This document shows, one piece after another, positions 9,011-19,735 of a DNA stretch of 60,000 nucleotides. The notes under the pieces are model-generated. The model saw only the letters and a list, made by a program, of their open reading frames with translations. It made no database searches and was not told where the DNA came from. The DNA is taken from the NCBI GenBank assembly GCA_963575745.1, contig CAUYUJ010015940.1, forward strand, positions 140,001-200,000, read 5' to 3'. The position numbers and the translations under genes were made by a program. Numbering within the stretch: position 1 is the first letter of the stretch; every line of letters starts with the position of its first letter. The stretch comes from Prorocentrum cordatum (Eukaryota; Sar; Dinophyceae; Prorocentrales; Prorocentraceae).

Positions 9011-11234
9011 CAGTGGGAGAAGAGCACTGCGAACGCAATAAGTAGCTCTTGGAGACTGAACTAGCCCAACAATTCACACATCGAAAACGACCCGCTGAGG
9101 GGTCCCAGAAGCGCTCATGCAAGGCCCCAGGGGAGGCACCAGAGAGGACTAGGGATGGGGCCGTGGGGGCAGGGGACTCATCAAACTCCGCCGCCCAGAC
9201 CTTTGTGGGCACATTCTTAAAAATCCATGCTATACAGTGACCGATATACACACCAAGATTGCGCACCAGCACACCAGAGCGCTTGATACGGTCGCGCAGT
9301 ACCGTGTCCAGAGTGTGTAGGTCTGCACCTAGGTTAGCAAGTCTGTCGGCTTGCTTATTACCCACAGAGGAAGAGTGGCCACGAACCTTGGTGACCTTAA
9401 TTAGGTGATACCCGATATCTGAAGCCGCACGGTGGACACGGACCCACAAGGATGCGTGAGTGGCCCATCCGTGCGTGGTAGCTTCGTACCCCATTGCCCA
9501 ACCGTCGACGGCATACTGGGCATCAGTGACAAACTCATAACAGTCGGAGGGGGCAGCATGGGTTAGATAAAACAAAAACGCGTAAAACTCAGCCCCTGAA
9601 ACATCCTGGGTGAGAAATGGATATACGCCATAGGCACCAGCACTAAGCCGAACCCGATCATTGGCGACGGGCTCACCAAAAACATTTCGACTACGCGGAG
9701 CAAATGAGCAAACACCCCATCCACAACGGAGAGTGAGCGGCGAGAGACCATGCTTTCCCGAGCCGTCTCCGTACGCAGGCGACGAGAAAAAGGGGCCGTC
9801 TGCGGCCCCTTCCCAGACAGGGTCTGGGAAAGGTGGTGCCAGCAGGGAGCAATAGCGCGGGTCGGGAACCATGGCAGTGGTCCAGACAGGGTTCTCGCGG
9901 TACTGCTCTATGCAACGGGCGAGGGCAGGAGTCGGGCCGAACCAACGACGAAACTCCACAAGCCCATCACACTCATACAGGGTGTGAAACACGGGGTCAG
10001 AAGGGACAACCTGGCAAATGGGGCACATAGGTTTAAAGTATATGCCCCCAGATATAAAAGTCCTCAGAGCACGTTGCTGGAGGACACCCCATCCTTCAGC
10101 CTTTTTAGACAACAAAGAAAGAAGAGGGGGGAGAAAGGGGGGTCCAGACAGATGACTGAAGGATGGGTGACGCTCAGAGGCCTGTTTCCAAGCCCAAACA
10201 GACGCGTCGCGAATCACTAGTGCAACCACTTCACGAGGGGAAGTAGACGAAATATCAACCTCCGTTCCAAGAGAAGTTCGCCATAATGTGGGCGAAACCG
10301 CAGACCACCCAATTCTAAGCATAGTGGCAACCAAAATCTGTCCTGGGCCCTGTAATTCAGTCCACGGGGTATCTGGCGTCACCTTGGCGTAGGCAAACTG
10401 GAAAACTTGGTCTATCATTCCGACGGGAAGAAGAGAGTCCCATCTAGAGACGGTCCAGAGGCGAATAACATCGGCATGCGCGTCAATAGCAGGGTCGGTA
10501 ACACCGTGCAACGCCAAATCCATCGTGACAGACCTACGCTTACCTGTGCCGAGACCAGCGTGGTATATAGCACGAACCTGACGAATCTGATGAGCAGATA
10601 GACCAACGACATCAATGCCGTACATGACAGTGGGCCGCAAGTTAGTGTTAACAATACCTGCAACCTTTGCACCAGCCTTCTTTATCTTCAGTAGGCGTCG
10701 GGCCTTAAAACTGGCCTTTTTTAATCGACCAGTGAGAACGGTACGAGAACGACGCCCCTTACGTAACTGGTAGTCAATCCCGAGGTTGCGACACGAGAAC
10801 TTGACAGCACCAGCGAGACGTGGAGTTTCAGCTGCGACGCTCTGGGCCAACTGGGGGTCGGTAGCCAAGAGCACGATTTTCTTCTCGGAGAGCGGTAAAC
10901 ATGCCGAGAAAGTCAGCTTGCTCATCAAAAGGTGCGACGCATCGGGACCGATTTTGAGCAACTCCCTCTCCGAGCCTATCCCCAGGACCTGGACGTCGTC
11001 GGCGACGAGCCAGACGAGGGCCTGCGGGGAGCAGCTGAGCGGCCGCCAAGCGGGCGAGCGTGGACTCGTGCCCGCGCGGACGGCGGGTAGGCTGCCTCTT
11101 TCCCTGGTGCTGTGACGCGGCCCAGCGCGGGCTGGCCGTCGGGCCCTCAGGGCGTCGGATCGCCGTGGGCCTGGGATTTCTTCGGCTGCGGCCCAGGCGG
11201 CGCCTACGACTGTACACGCAAGAGCCCAGCCCAC
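8937..11234 (-). pseudogene. LINE-type polyprotein fragment: RT tail, RNase H, 5'-truncated
   Basis: Encodes up to 765 codons on the minus strand. The first about 75 residues are GC-rich and probably not native. Recognisable sequence starts at LVADDVQVLG, an RT motif C box (usual form YADD or VDD). It continues through the LINE connection (KFSCRNLGIDYQLRKGRRSR, RPTVMYGIDVVG). A type-I RNase H follows with all four acidic residues: D490 in AYGDGSG, E549 in SGAEFYAF, D571 in VTDAQYAV and D630 in KQADRLAN. KVRGHSS provides the conserved His loop. RT motifs A and B and any endonuclease are missing, so the element is truncated at its 5' end. The RNase H part is uninterrupted. Confidence 0.8.
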
Positions 11235-11959
11235 GGGCTGTCTTCCAGGCTGACCCCAGGCGCTGGACTCAGCTCGCCTAGCGAGAGGGAGACAGGGGTG
11301 GGCAGCGGGGCTGGGGCGTAAGCCATCTTCGCCAAGATCTGCCGCGCGGCCACCTTCGGCGGCAGAGCCAGCGCGATCTCCTCCAGCGCCGCGCTGCTCG
11401 GCCAGCGGCCGTCCTACACCTGCATCTCACCCCGCTCCCAGTGGCCTCGCAGAGCACGAGCGCGGCCGCCGCGGACAACTTCAGCAGCACCACGGGCACA
11501 TTCAGGCCATTGCCGGCTGCACTGGCCTTCTTCAAATCCCCGTGCCCAGACTGGAACCCCCCTGCAGCAAGCACCGCCTCGCCCACCAGGATCTCGCTCA
11601 TGGCAGCGGGTGCGCGAAGCGCGGAGGGGCCTGGCGGCGCTGCGCCTCGGCGTAGCCACGCTCTCGAACCAGCGCAAGCGGTTACGGCTGCCCGCGGAGC
11701 GCCCGCCCAAGAACGACGCTTCCAGGAAGCGTCACGCCGCGCGCCTGCAAGTGTGCACCCCCCCAGGTACCGGCCGCCTCCCCGCTCGCGACGGCTGCCG
11801 AAGCGCAGCCCGCGTTGATGTGCACGCTGATAATCGCCGCCGCCGCTCTGGCAGCACCTGAAGTCGCCCAGGCCAGCGAGTGGAGGAGCTGGTATCCCTT
11901 CTGACTACTACTAAGGGTTGCCGGCGGCTGCGCTGGCAGCCGCCGCACGCTCGCGAGAC
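11235..11959. other. GC-rich region, no recognised gene
   Basis: Overlapping open frames on both strands without recognisable motifs. It may include the displaced 5' junction of the LINE at about 11030-11234. I see no feature I can name. Confidence 0.4.
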
Positions 11960-12470
11960 CCTTGTGCGGCGCGGGACATCATCATTACCATCGTCATCGT
12001 CATCGACATCGCAATCATCGCAGCCATCAATATCAACACTGTCGCATGCAATATAATCAACAGCAGCAGCAACAGCACCCTCATCACAATCATAGTCGTT
12101 ACCGTCAGCATCATCATCAGCATGGACAGAACCATCAGCAGCATCAGTAGCATCAGCGTCGCCATGATCATCCTCATCCTCATGATTAGCATCATCAGCA
12201 GCGGCAGCAGCATCATAATCAGCATCACCACAAGCATCAACATCAGCATCACCACCATCATCACTTGCACCAACACAATCACCATCATCATCATCATCCT
12301 CATCATAATCATCATTAGTATCATCACCATCAGCAGCATCATCATCATGAACACCATCATCAACGTCAGTAGCATCGCCATCGTTGTCGTCGTGATTCTC
12401 ATCGTTATCGTCATCGCTGTCACAAACACCATCATTACCATCAGCAGTATCATTATCGTTATCGTCGTCG

Positions 12471-12538
<68 letters not shown>

Positions 12539-12548
12539 GTTATCAACC

Positions 12549-12587
<39 letters not shown>

Positions 12588-12705
12588 GCATCATCATCAT
12601 CATCATCATCATAGTTATCTTCATCATCAGCATCATGTTCACCGTCGTCATCATCATCATCAGCAGCAGCATCCTCATCCACGTCCTCATCCACGTCCTC
12701 GTCTT
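11960..12705. repeat. (ATC)n/(CAT)n degenerate trinucleotide array
   Basis: About 740 bp of CAT/CAG/CGT-type triplets, with purer (CAT)n cores at 12480-12540 and 12550-12612. It reads as open frames of Asp, Met or Ile in several frames; these are repeat translations, not proteins. Confidence 0.95.
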
Positions 12706-12760
12706 CCACCCCCTCCTGCTCCCCTCCTCCTCCTCCTCCTCGTCCTCCTCCTCCGCCTCC

Positions 12761-12796
<36 letters not shown>

Positions 12797-12820
12797 GCAT
12801 CATCATCATCGTTATCAACC

Positions 12821-12874
<54 letters not shown>

Positions 12875-13197
12875 GCATCATCATCATCATAGTTATCTTC
12901 ATCATCAGCATCATCTTCACCGTCGTCATCATCATCATCAGCAGCAGCATCTGTATCATCAGCATCATCGTCATCAGCATCAGCATGATCATACTAATCA
13001 TCATATACATCATCAGCATCATCATCAGCATCAGCATCCTCCTCCCCACCATCATCATCATCATCATTATCATCATCATCCCCGTCCTCATCCTGATCAC
13101 CATCATCCTTTCCACGACCGCATCATCACCACCACGACCACCACTACCAGCATCATCGTCATCGTCGTCATCATCATCATCATCATCAACATCATCG

Positions 13198-13229
<32 letters not shown>

Positions 13230-13265
13230 GTCATCAACATCGTCATCATCATCCTCCTCCTCATC
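12706..13265. repeat. (TCC)n then (ATC)n array
   Basis: A TCC block (12716-12760) followed by CAT/ATC triplets to 13265, with cores at 12760-12800 and 12822-12880. The segment 12780-12990 largely repeats 12520-12720, including ATCGTTATCAACCTCATC, which suggests a duplication of the array. Confidence 0.9.
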
Positions 13266-13618
13266 ATCCGCTTTTCCTCAGTGCCATCGAGTTGCCCCCA
13301 TTACCTATTTCAAATTCCTCCTCCTCCTCAAACATCATCGTCGTCATCCTTCTCCTGCTCCGCCTGGACGAGGCGGAGGAGCAGGAGGCCGTGTCGATGT
13401 ATGTGTTTACCTTCACCTTCGAGTGCTCAGGCTGGCCAGCGCCCGCTAGGAAGGAAAGATGAGTGACCTCTGCGGGAGAGCGAGAGGAGGAAGGTGGGGA
13501 AGGGAGGGGACGGGACGAAGATCCCGCTCTGCCTACGCACTCCTCTACTACTCCTCAGTTCCCGTCTGGCCTGGCCGCGCGGGTCTCAATCCTTCTGGGT
13601 GGGGCGGCCCAATCTCCT
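13266..13618. other. Short unique region between arrays
   Basis: No gene recognised. It holds a short TCC-rich part and a GAGG-rich part (13480-13520). Confidence 0.4.
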
Positions 13619-13830
13619 TATTCGGGAATCTGGGAATCGATTGGGGATGTATCATGGGTTATCGATGGATGTGACCGGCCAGCCTCACTTCATCTTTGAC
13701 GGAGGGCGGCCTTGGGGCCCTACTCGGGAATCTCGGAAACCATCGGGCTTGCCTCATGATTCAGTGACGGATGTGACCAGAAGGGTCTCCCAACCTCTTT
13801 AACGGTGGGTGGCATGTGGGCCACGGCTTT
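13619..13830. repeat. Two tandem copies of a ~104-bp unit
   Basis: CGGGAATCT at about 13622 and 13725, GGATGTGACC at about 13668 and 13769, and TTTRACGG in each (13696 and 13800) define two diverged copies. Confidence 0.7.
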
Positions 13831-13894
13831 CCGCCTTCTATGAGAGTGATACCCTGACCGTGGCGTTCCACCACTAAGGATCGTCACTATAGAA

Positions 13895-14305
13895 AACGAT
13901 GCATCATCAAACGAATCATCGCCGTCATCGGCATCTCCATCGTCATCATAATAATGATGATCCTCATCAGCATCCACCCAATCGTCATAACCATCACCAG
14001 TATGATCAACAGTATCATCACCATCACCACCATCATCATCACCATCAGCATCATCCTCATCATGAGCATCAGCATCAACATCATCATCATCACCGTCATC
14101 AGTGCCATCATCGTCACCATGCCGTTACAAGTACTATCATAATCAGATCCCTGATCCGCATCGCCACCTTCATTATCGTGAGCACTACAATCATCATCAA
14201 TAATATCAGCATCAGTATCAGCATCATCACCACCATCAGCATCAGCATCATCATCGTCGTCATCATCACCATCACCATCACCATCACCATCACCATCACC
14301 ATCAC

Positions 14306-14353
<48 letters not shown>

Positions 14354-14665
14354 AATCATCAGCATCAGTATCATCACCATTATCAGCATCATACGCATCA
14401 TCATCATCAGCATCATGATCATCATCATCATCATCATCTCCATCATCTCTCCTCCTTCTTCTTCCTCCCCCTAGTTCTCTCGCCTTCCTCCTCCCTCCTC
14501 CTCCTTATCGTCTTTTTCCTATTCTATTCATCGTCATCATCACGGTTATCACCATTATCATCATCATCATCATCATCATCAACATCATCATCATCATCAC
14601 CATCACCATCACCATCACCAGCACCATCAGCATCAGCATCAGCATCATTATCATCATCCCTCCTC
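13895..14665. repeat. (ATC)n array with TCC interruption
   Basis: CAT/ATC triplets at 13895-14450, TCC-rich at 14450-14520, then ATC again at 14525-14665. It contains a pure (CACCAT)n hexamer run at 14265-14308. The array lies immediately 3' of the glucosidase exon in that gene's orientation and may be intronic. Confidence 0.9.
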
Positions 14666-14907
14666 CGCATCATCATCCTCATCCTCGTCTTCCTCCTCCC
14701 TTCTCCGTCCTCCTCCCCCTTCTTCCCTTCCTCCTTCCTCCCTCCTCCTCCTCTCCCTCCTTTCCCTCCTCCCCCCCTCCTCCTCTCCTCTTTCTCCTCC
14801 TTCTACGATGGCACAGCGCCTGCTGCGGGGGAAACTGGCGCACGTGTTCGCGACAGGGGGGGGGGGGGGGGGGACAATCCCCCCGCGCTTTAAGCCGCCG
14901 TGAGTGT
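14666..14907. repeat. TCC-rich tract and G19 run
   Basis: Pyrimidine tract to about 14800, then about 50 bp of mixed sequence and a run of about 18-19 G at 14855-14873. In glucosidase orientation it follows the last homologous codon. Confidence 0.85.
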
Positions 14908-16800
14908 CCGAAGAGCCATGGCTCGCGCCTCTTCGTCGTGAGATGCGCGTGGCCGCGGTAGAAGGGATACCAAATGCCGAGCTGGTGCCAGCGCAGGAAC
15001 AAGTCTGGGCCTGGGTCGCCCATGAACCCGGGCACGTCTGCGCCAGCCAGGGACATCCCACAAAGGGACAGGGACACCAGCATGGGCACAGAGGCGGCCA
15101 GGTGCTCCCAGCTGGCGTGGTTGTCGCCAGTCCACACTGCACCATGCCGGTGCGAGCCCGCAAAGAAGGACCTCGTGAGCGCAAAGGGCCGCAGGTCAGG
15201 CGCCCGTAGCAACTGCCCCTCCACGGTGGCCTGGTGGTGGTAGAAGCCATAGAGGTTGTGCATGTCCCGGTGTTCGACTGCGAAGTCGTTCCCGTGGCAC
15301 TTGTGCAGGTTGTCTCGCGGCATGCTGATCTCTGGTCCGTCGAACACGCTGGGCTCGTTCATGTCGTTCCAGGTGTACAAGTCCTGTCGGCTGTGCGGGT
15401 AGGTGTCCAGAGAGAACAACTCCGCCCACACGCGTCGCGCGGCAGGGTCGCAGAAGTCTGGGTAGTAGGAGGGCCCAGGCCAACAGAAGCCCTCGTACTC
15501 CGTCCCGTTGCGCCCTCTGGTGAAGACGCCAGCTTCCTTCATCCTGAGGTACGGGACGTATGCGTCATCCCCTTTGAGGTGTGGGTCAACAATGGTCACC
15601 ACCTTTCTGCCACTGCGGCCCAGCCTGTCCATCATTCGACCTGGGTCTGCGAAGTGTTTCGGATCCCAAGTAAAATATTTCTTGCCCTCTGTGTGCTCGA
15701 GGTCGAGCCAGATGAAGTCGTACGGGATAGAGTGCTTGTCGAAGTCCATGTCTACTTTAATGACATCGTCCACATCGACGTAGTTCCAGCGGGACTGGTG
15801 CTTCCCAAGCGACGCCAGGAGGGGCATCCGCGGCAGCCCAGTGACGGAATGGTACTGCTGGAGTACCTGCTGCGGTGACGGACCTGCAAAGGAGAACATG
15901 TCAAGTATACCAGACTCAAAAGCCCACCAGGTCGAGGTGCGCCCTGCTTCGGCCTTGGGCCCGTCGACCTTGACAAATCCCTCTGATGGGTTCACGATCA
16001 TGAAGCCCGAGGCCGAAGGAGGCTCTTCGCCTGGCCAAACGTGCACGGCTGTGACGAAGGGTATATTCCCGTATATGGACGCTGGAACGTTCACCTCGTA
16101 CTCGAAGACGTCGAGGTTGAAGAGCCGGTAGGGCTCTGCGAACCGAGGCTTGGCCAGGTGGAGGCTGGCCGTGTGCTCCGCGAGACCCACAATCGTGGGT
16201 GCCGACTCGAACGACACGTCCAGGCCGACCGCCGCGGGACCTCGCGGCTTCGTGTCCACAAAATCCCCGAAGGACTCCTCCCAGAGGCCCTCCGCATCCA
16301 CGTCCGTGGCATCCACCAGCTTGCCCCTCGGAGGGTCTGCCCTGGCACGGTACTGCTCGTAGTTCAGCAGGTGCCGCTCGTTCAGCCGCTGCAGCACGTG
16401 GCCCCCGGCGGAGATGGCCACCTCGAGCGGGCGATGCCTCAGCAGCAGCGAGCAGTCGCCAGGGCCTGCTGCTTTCAACAGAGACGTGCCGTCTTCCAAA
16501 GAGGTGGTCAACGTGACCTCGTCGGGCACCAGGCCTGCCACTACGACGTCACCTTCTCGGACCTGGAATCGCGGGTAGAGGCCCGCGTCGTCCTCTCTGA
16601 TGCTCAGGCGGGCTATGCCGCAGCTTCCCTCGGCTCCATCCTTGAAGAAGCTCGCCCGCAGCTGAAGCGGCCTGGGCGAAGTGCCTGCGGTGGACAGGAT
16701 CTTGGCGTGCAGCGTCTGCCCCTCCAGTGCGATGGAGCCTGGGTCGAGGAGGTGCGCGTACTCCCCGGACTGCGATATCCGCTCGACGTACTTGCGGTAC
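14908..16800 (-). CDS. Glucosidase II alpha subunit (GH31), large partial exon
   Basis: ER-lumen alpha-glucosidase that trims the inner glucoses of N-glycans during the calnexin cycle. About 630 codons are readable without a break. First comes the N-terminal galactose-mutarotase-like domain (from RYRKYVERIS through LLRHRPLEVAISAGGH). The GH31 barrel follows, with the conserved IPYDFIWLDLEHTEGKKYFTWD. WNDMNEPSVF (nucleophile Asp near 15365) and AVWTGDNHASWEHL (acid/base Asp near 15125) follow, then GADVPGF and RAHAH-like RGHAHL. The last homologous residues are REPWLF at 14910; the distal C-terminal part is absent. The 5' boundary is chosen at an AG|G acceptor at 16801/16800. The open frame extends to 16916, but that part does not fit the family and falls in an inverted repeat. 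Signal peptide and first exon were not found. Both catalytic residues are intact, so it may be a live gene with long introns or a truncated copy. Confidence 0.85.
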
Positions 16801-16813
16801 CTTCGTACGGAGG

Positions 16814-16889
16814 ACAAACAATAACAGAGACATAACAACTCGGAGGTCCGCGCGTACCTCCAAGTTGTTATGTCTATGTCATTGTTGGT
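16814..16889. repeat. 34-bp inverted repeat next to glucosidase exon
   Basis: Arms 16814-16847 and 16856-16889 pair with about four mismatches and an 8-nt loop. The core ACATAACAAC is read on both arms. It ends 13 bp upstream (in gene direction) of the inferred splice acceptor, so it would be in the intron. Inverted repeats next to splice sites are a known feature of introner-type introns in dinoflagellates. Confidence 0.85.
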
Positions 16890-17359
16890 CCCCCTACTTC
16901 GGGAGGTGGGTCCCATTCGCTTCCACTGCTACTAGCGCAGCTGGCGATCGGCCCGGAGCCCGATCTGCTCTCGTCCCCCAGAGCTCTGGCACGGGATCCC
17001 GGGGTCTCCAAACGCACGGGACCCTGAAGATTCCCAACGTACAGGAGCTATGCGACAGGCTCACGAGGTCCAAAGCGAACCTCCAGGCGGTGACTCCACC
17101 CCATGGTTCTTCCAAAAGTCATACAAACATCCTTGTCCCCTGTCGACAGCACAAATCCGCCGGCCTCCTCGTGGGGCCGTCGGGCTGCGCGGATTAGGCT
17201 TGCTGCTCCCTGCGCCAGTCCCAGTTTCAAGTCTCCCATGTTCTAGTCTTACTGTCTACTTCCCACTGCAAGTTGTTACTGACCACGCGATGGGGGGAGC
17301 CCGAAACCAATGTTTTTACCATGACCAAAGCCTCAATTCCTGCGGATCCGTGGGACACG
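16890..17359. other. Unassigned region upstream of glucosidase exon
   Basis: I looked for a first exon with a signal peptide on the minus strand and did not find one. Short open frames here have no recognisable motif. Confidence 0.4.
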
Positions 17360-18440
17360 TAAGAATACTCGAGATTCGCGCCCCCGAAGCCACGATCCCT
17401 CGTGAATAACGACATTTTCGCGTCCCCCCGGCCGCGACCCCCCGAAGACTTTACTATCCTCGCGCCAAAGGGATGACGACCCCTTGCAAATCGAGCAATA
17501 CCCGCGTCCCCGAGGCCACGATCCCTACAACAATTACACCATGCTCGCGCCTCCGAGGCCACGATCCCGTGAAAAATACTCCTCCATATTCGCGTCCCCA
17601 AGGCCACGACCTCTGGTAAATTACGCAATCATCGCGTCTGCGAGGCCACGATCCCTCGTGAATAACGAAATGTTCGCGCCCCCACGGCCGCGACCCCTCG
17701 AAGACTGTACTATCCTCGCGCCAAAGGGGTCACGACCCCTTGCAAATCGAGCAATATCCGCGTCCCCGAGGCCACGATACCTACAACAACTACACCATGT
17801 TCGCGCCTCCGAGGCCACGATCTCGTGTAAAATACTCCTCCAGATTCGCGTTCCCGAGGCCGCGACCCCTGATAAATTATGCAATCTTCGCGTCTGCGAG
17901 GCCACGATCCTTTTTGTAAGTTGCGCCATATGCGCGTCCACAAGGCCATGATCGTTTGCAAGTTGCGCCGCACTCGCGTCTCTGAGGCTACGTTCCTCAG
18001 TAAATTCAAAGATTCGCGTCCCCGAGGCCACGATTCCAAGCAAATTACAACCCCAAAAGTCACGATCCCTCATACATTACACAATGGTCGCGTCCCCACG
18101 GCCACGATCCTTAACGAAATACGCTGTGTTCGCGTTCCCGAGGCCGCGATCCTGGTAGATTACGCGATGCTCGCGCCTCCGAGGCCACGACGATCCCATG
18201 TAAAGTACACGATGTTCGCGGCCCCACGGCCAAGATCCCTCGACAATTCTACAAGATTCGCGCCCCCGAGGCCACGACCCATTGTAAATTGTATTGAATT
18301 GGTGCCCCCGAGGCCACGAGTATTTCTGTAAATTGAGCAAAGTCCGCGTCGATGCCACGATCTCTAATGAATTACGCCGTGCTCGCGCCCCCCGAGGCCA
18401 CGATCCCTAGCAAATCACGTGCGCCGCATTCGCGCCCCTA
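17360..18440. repeat. ~51-bp GC-core minisatellite with 256-bp higher-order unit
   Basis: About 21 units, each with a GAGGCCACGATCC-like core preceded by TTCGCGYCCCC and followed by about 25 bp of AT-richer, variable sequence. Variable parts recur in order: CGTGAATAAC at 17401 and 17657, and GACCCCTTGCAAA at 17478 and 17734. This gives a 256-bp period of five units, present twice. Later units are more diverged. A length near 51 keeps a frame open, which explains the repeating Pro/Arg frames; I do not regard them as a protein. Confidence 0.9.
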
Positions 18441-19171
18441 AAGACACTGCTCGTGGGAAAATATTCAAAAGAAAATCAGAGACCGTCCAAGCCGCGCGAT
18501 GTTGCCCAACGTCGCCTCAAGCAGCCTCCAGCCTTTCCAAGAGGGCCTCCAATACACAGCATGACGGGAAGTTCGACAAGAAAGCAGAGTTCAACAAAAT
18601 CGTCTGGGTCCCATTGTGCCTTGAAGATTACCAATCGCCCTCGCATGAGGTTTCAATGTTGCTTCGCGACGGCGCCCAGGCATCCCAAAATAACTCCTAC
18701 AGGACCCATTGTGATAGAGAGGGGGCCGACGGGAGAGGGCGAAGCCTATACGGATATACCCAATGGAGGCTTCCAGAGGCGGTAAGGGAGGCACCAAAGT
18801 AAACCACTACAGCCTGGGTGGACACGGAGGGCCCTGGGGAAGCCCAAGGACCTCAGAGAGCACAGGAGGACCACTCAGAATTGCTCGCCGCAGAGACGGT
18901 ATCTTTCTGAGACCTGAAGCGCGCCGCGTCTGGGCGCTGGACAGATCTGCGGCCCCTTGCGGGTCCGACGTGCTGCTGGGCAGCTCTGGCAGTTAGCGGG
19001 TAACACATGCAGCGAAGCTGAAAGCGTCTTCGCGGACGACTCGGGAAGCGCCGACCGCCGTCTCAAAGCACAGTGCAACCAGGCACGACTCATCACTCGC
19101 AATGTGAAGGGCTCAGGCTTTCCAAGAAGAGGTACCCGACCTGATCACTGAAGAAAATACGTACGAATGGA
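18441..19171. other. Unassigned region
   Basis: Open frames up to about 127 codons on the plus strand, none with a recognised motif. No repeats obvious. Confidence 0.4.
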
Positions 19172-19285
19172 ATGAGCGGTGGGAGAGAGGGAGAAAGAGA
19201 GGGGGAGGGAGAAAGAGAGAGAGAGAGTGAGCAAGAGACAGAGACAGAGATACAGAAATATAGCGAAAGAGAGAACGAGAGAACG
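19172..19285. repeat. (GA)n tract
   Basis: GAGA-rich purine tract. It is followed by a segment (19285-19330) that matches 56296-56345 in inverse orientation. Confidence 0.85.
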
Positions 19286-19330
19286 ATACAGGTGTACCTA
19301 TACGACCACCCTGCGGGTGATAAGGAGGTT
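19286..19330. repeat. Dispersed repeat D, copy 1 (inverse of 56296-56345)
   Basis: Contains AGGTGTACCTATACGACCAC and GGGTGATAAGGAGGTT. The reverse complement, with few changes, lies at 56296-56345, also next to a GA tract. Confidence 0.7.
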
Positions 19331-19589
19331 GTGGGGGGGTGGGGGGAGGGGGGTGGCTCATGACGACAACTGTGATGAACGTGGTGCTGATGGGCGATGG
19401 TGTGGATGACGTGGCGGATTTTTGTTTGTTCCTTCGCTTGGGCGACTTGTGTCGCCCAAGCGACGGGCAACCGACGGGACAACGTGGGCTACCGACGGGA
19501 CAACCGACGGGCAACCGACGGGACAACGTGGGCTACCGCTTGACAAGGCCGAGGGGGGAAACATTTGTGTTGGCGGACCCCTAGCGACA
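19331..19589. other. Short tandem and hairpin region
   Basis: Contains the perfect 12-bp-stem hairpin at 19435-19462. A tandem block follows at 19461-19536, where CGACGGGCAACCGACGGGAC and CAACGTGGGCTACCG each occur more than once. Confidence 0.7.
19435..19462. repeat. Perfect hairpin, 12-bp stem, TTGT loop
   Basis: CGCTTGGGCGAC and its exact complement GTCGCCCAAGCG are separated by four bases. Role unknown; no T-run follows, so it is not a classic bacterial terminator. Confidence 0.85.
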
Positions 19590-19735
19590 GCAGAGTGAAT
19601 TCCTCTCGCTGGCCCACGCAGCTTCGCCTCGCCCGCACGCACGGCACGAGCACCAACTCGAAACTCGATTTCCCGGTGGGGGGACTCCGTTACACTGCGA
19701 TCTCACCCCCCAACCTCCGATATCTTTGAATAGAC
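19590..19735 (-). repeat. Dispersed repeat E, copy 1
   Basis: Reverse complement of much of 54660-54830. Shared blocks, read on the minus strand, are GGAGGTTGGGGGGTGAGATCG-like, GGGAAATCGA, CGTGCGTGCGGGCGAGGCGA and GCTGCGTGGGC. Followed by GA-rich sequence to 19825. Confidence 0.75.

Noticed and set aside
11960-14665. Long open frames of Asp, Met, Ile or His in the ATC arrays (also at 25110-26184, 55046-56055 and 57640-59130)
   Set aside because: They occur in several frames and both strands of trinucleotide repeats and carry no other sequence, so they are repeat translations.
17484-18331. Repeating Pro/Arg protein frames of about 17 residues in the 51-bp minisatellite
   Set aside because: The unit length is a multiple of three, which keeps frames open by itself; units with other lengths break the frame and no start or partner gene is evident.
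19435-19462. Rho-independent terminator
   Set aside because: The stem is perfect, but there is no T-run and the DNA is eukaryotic.
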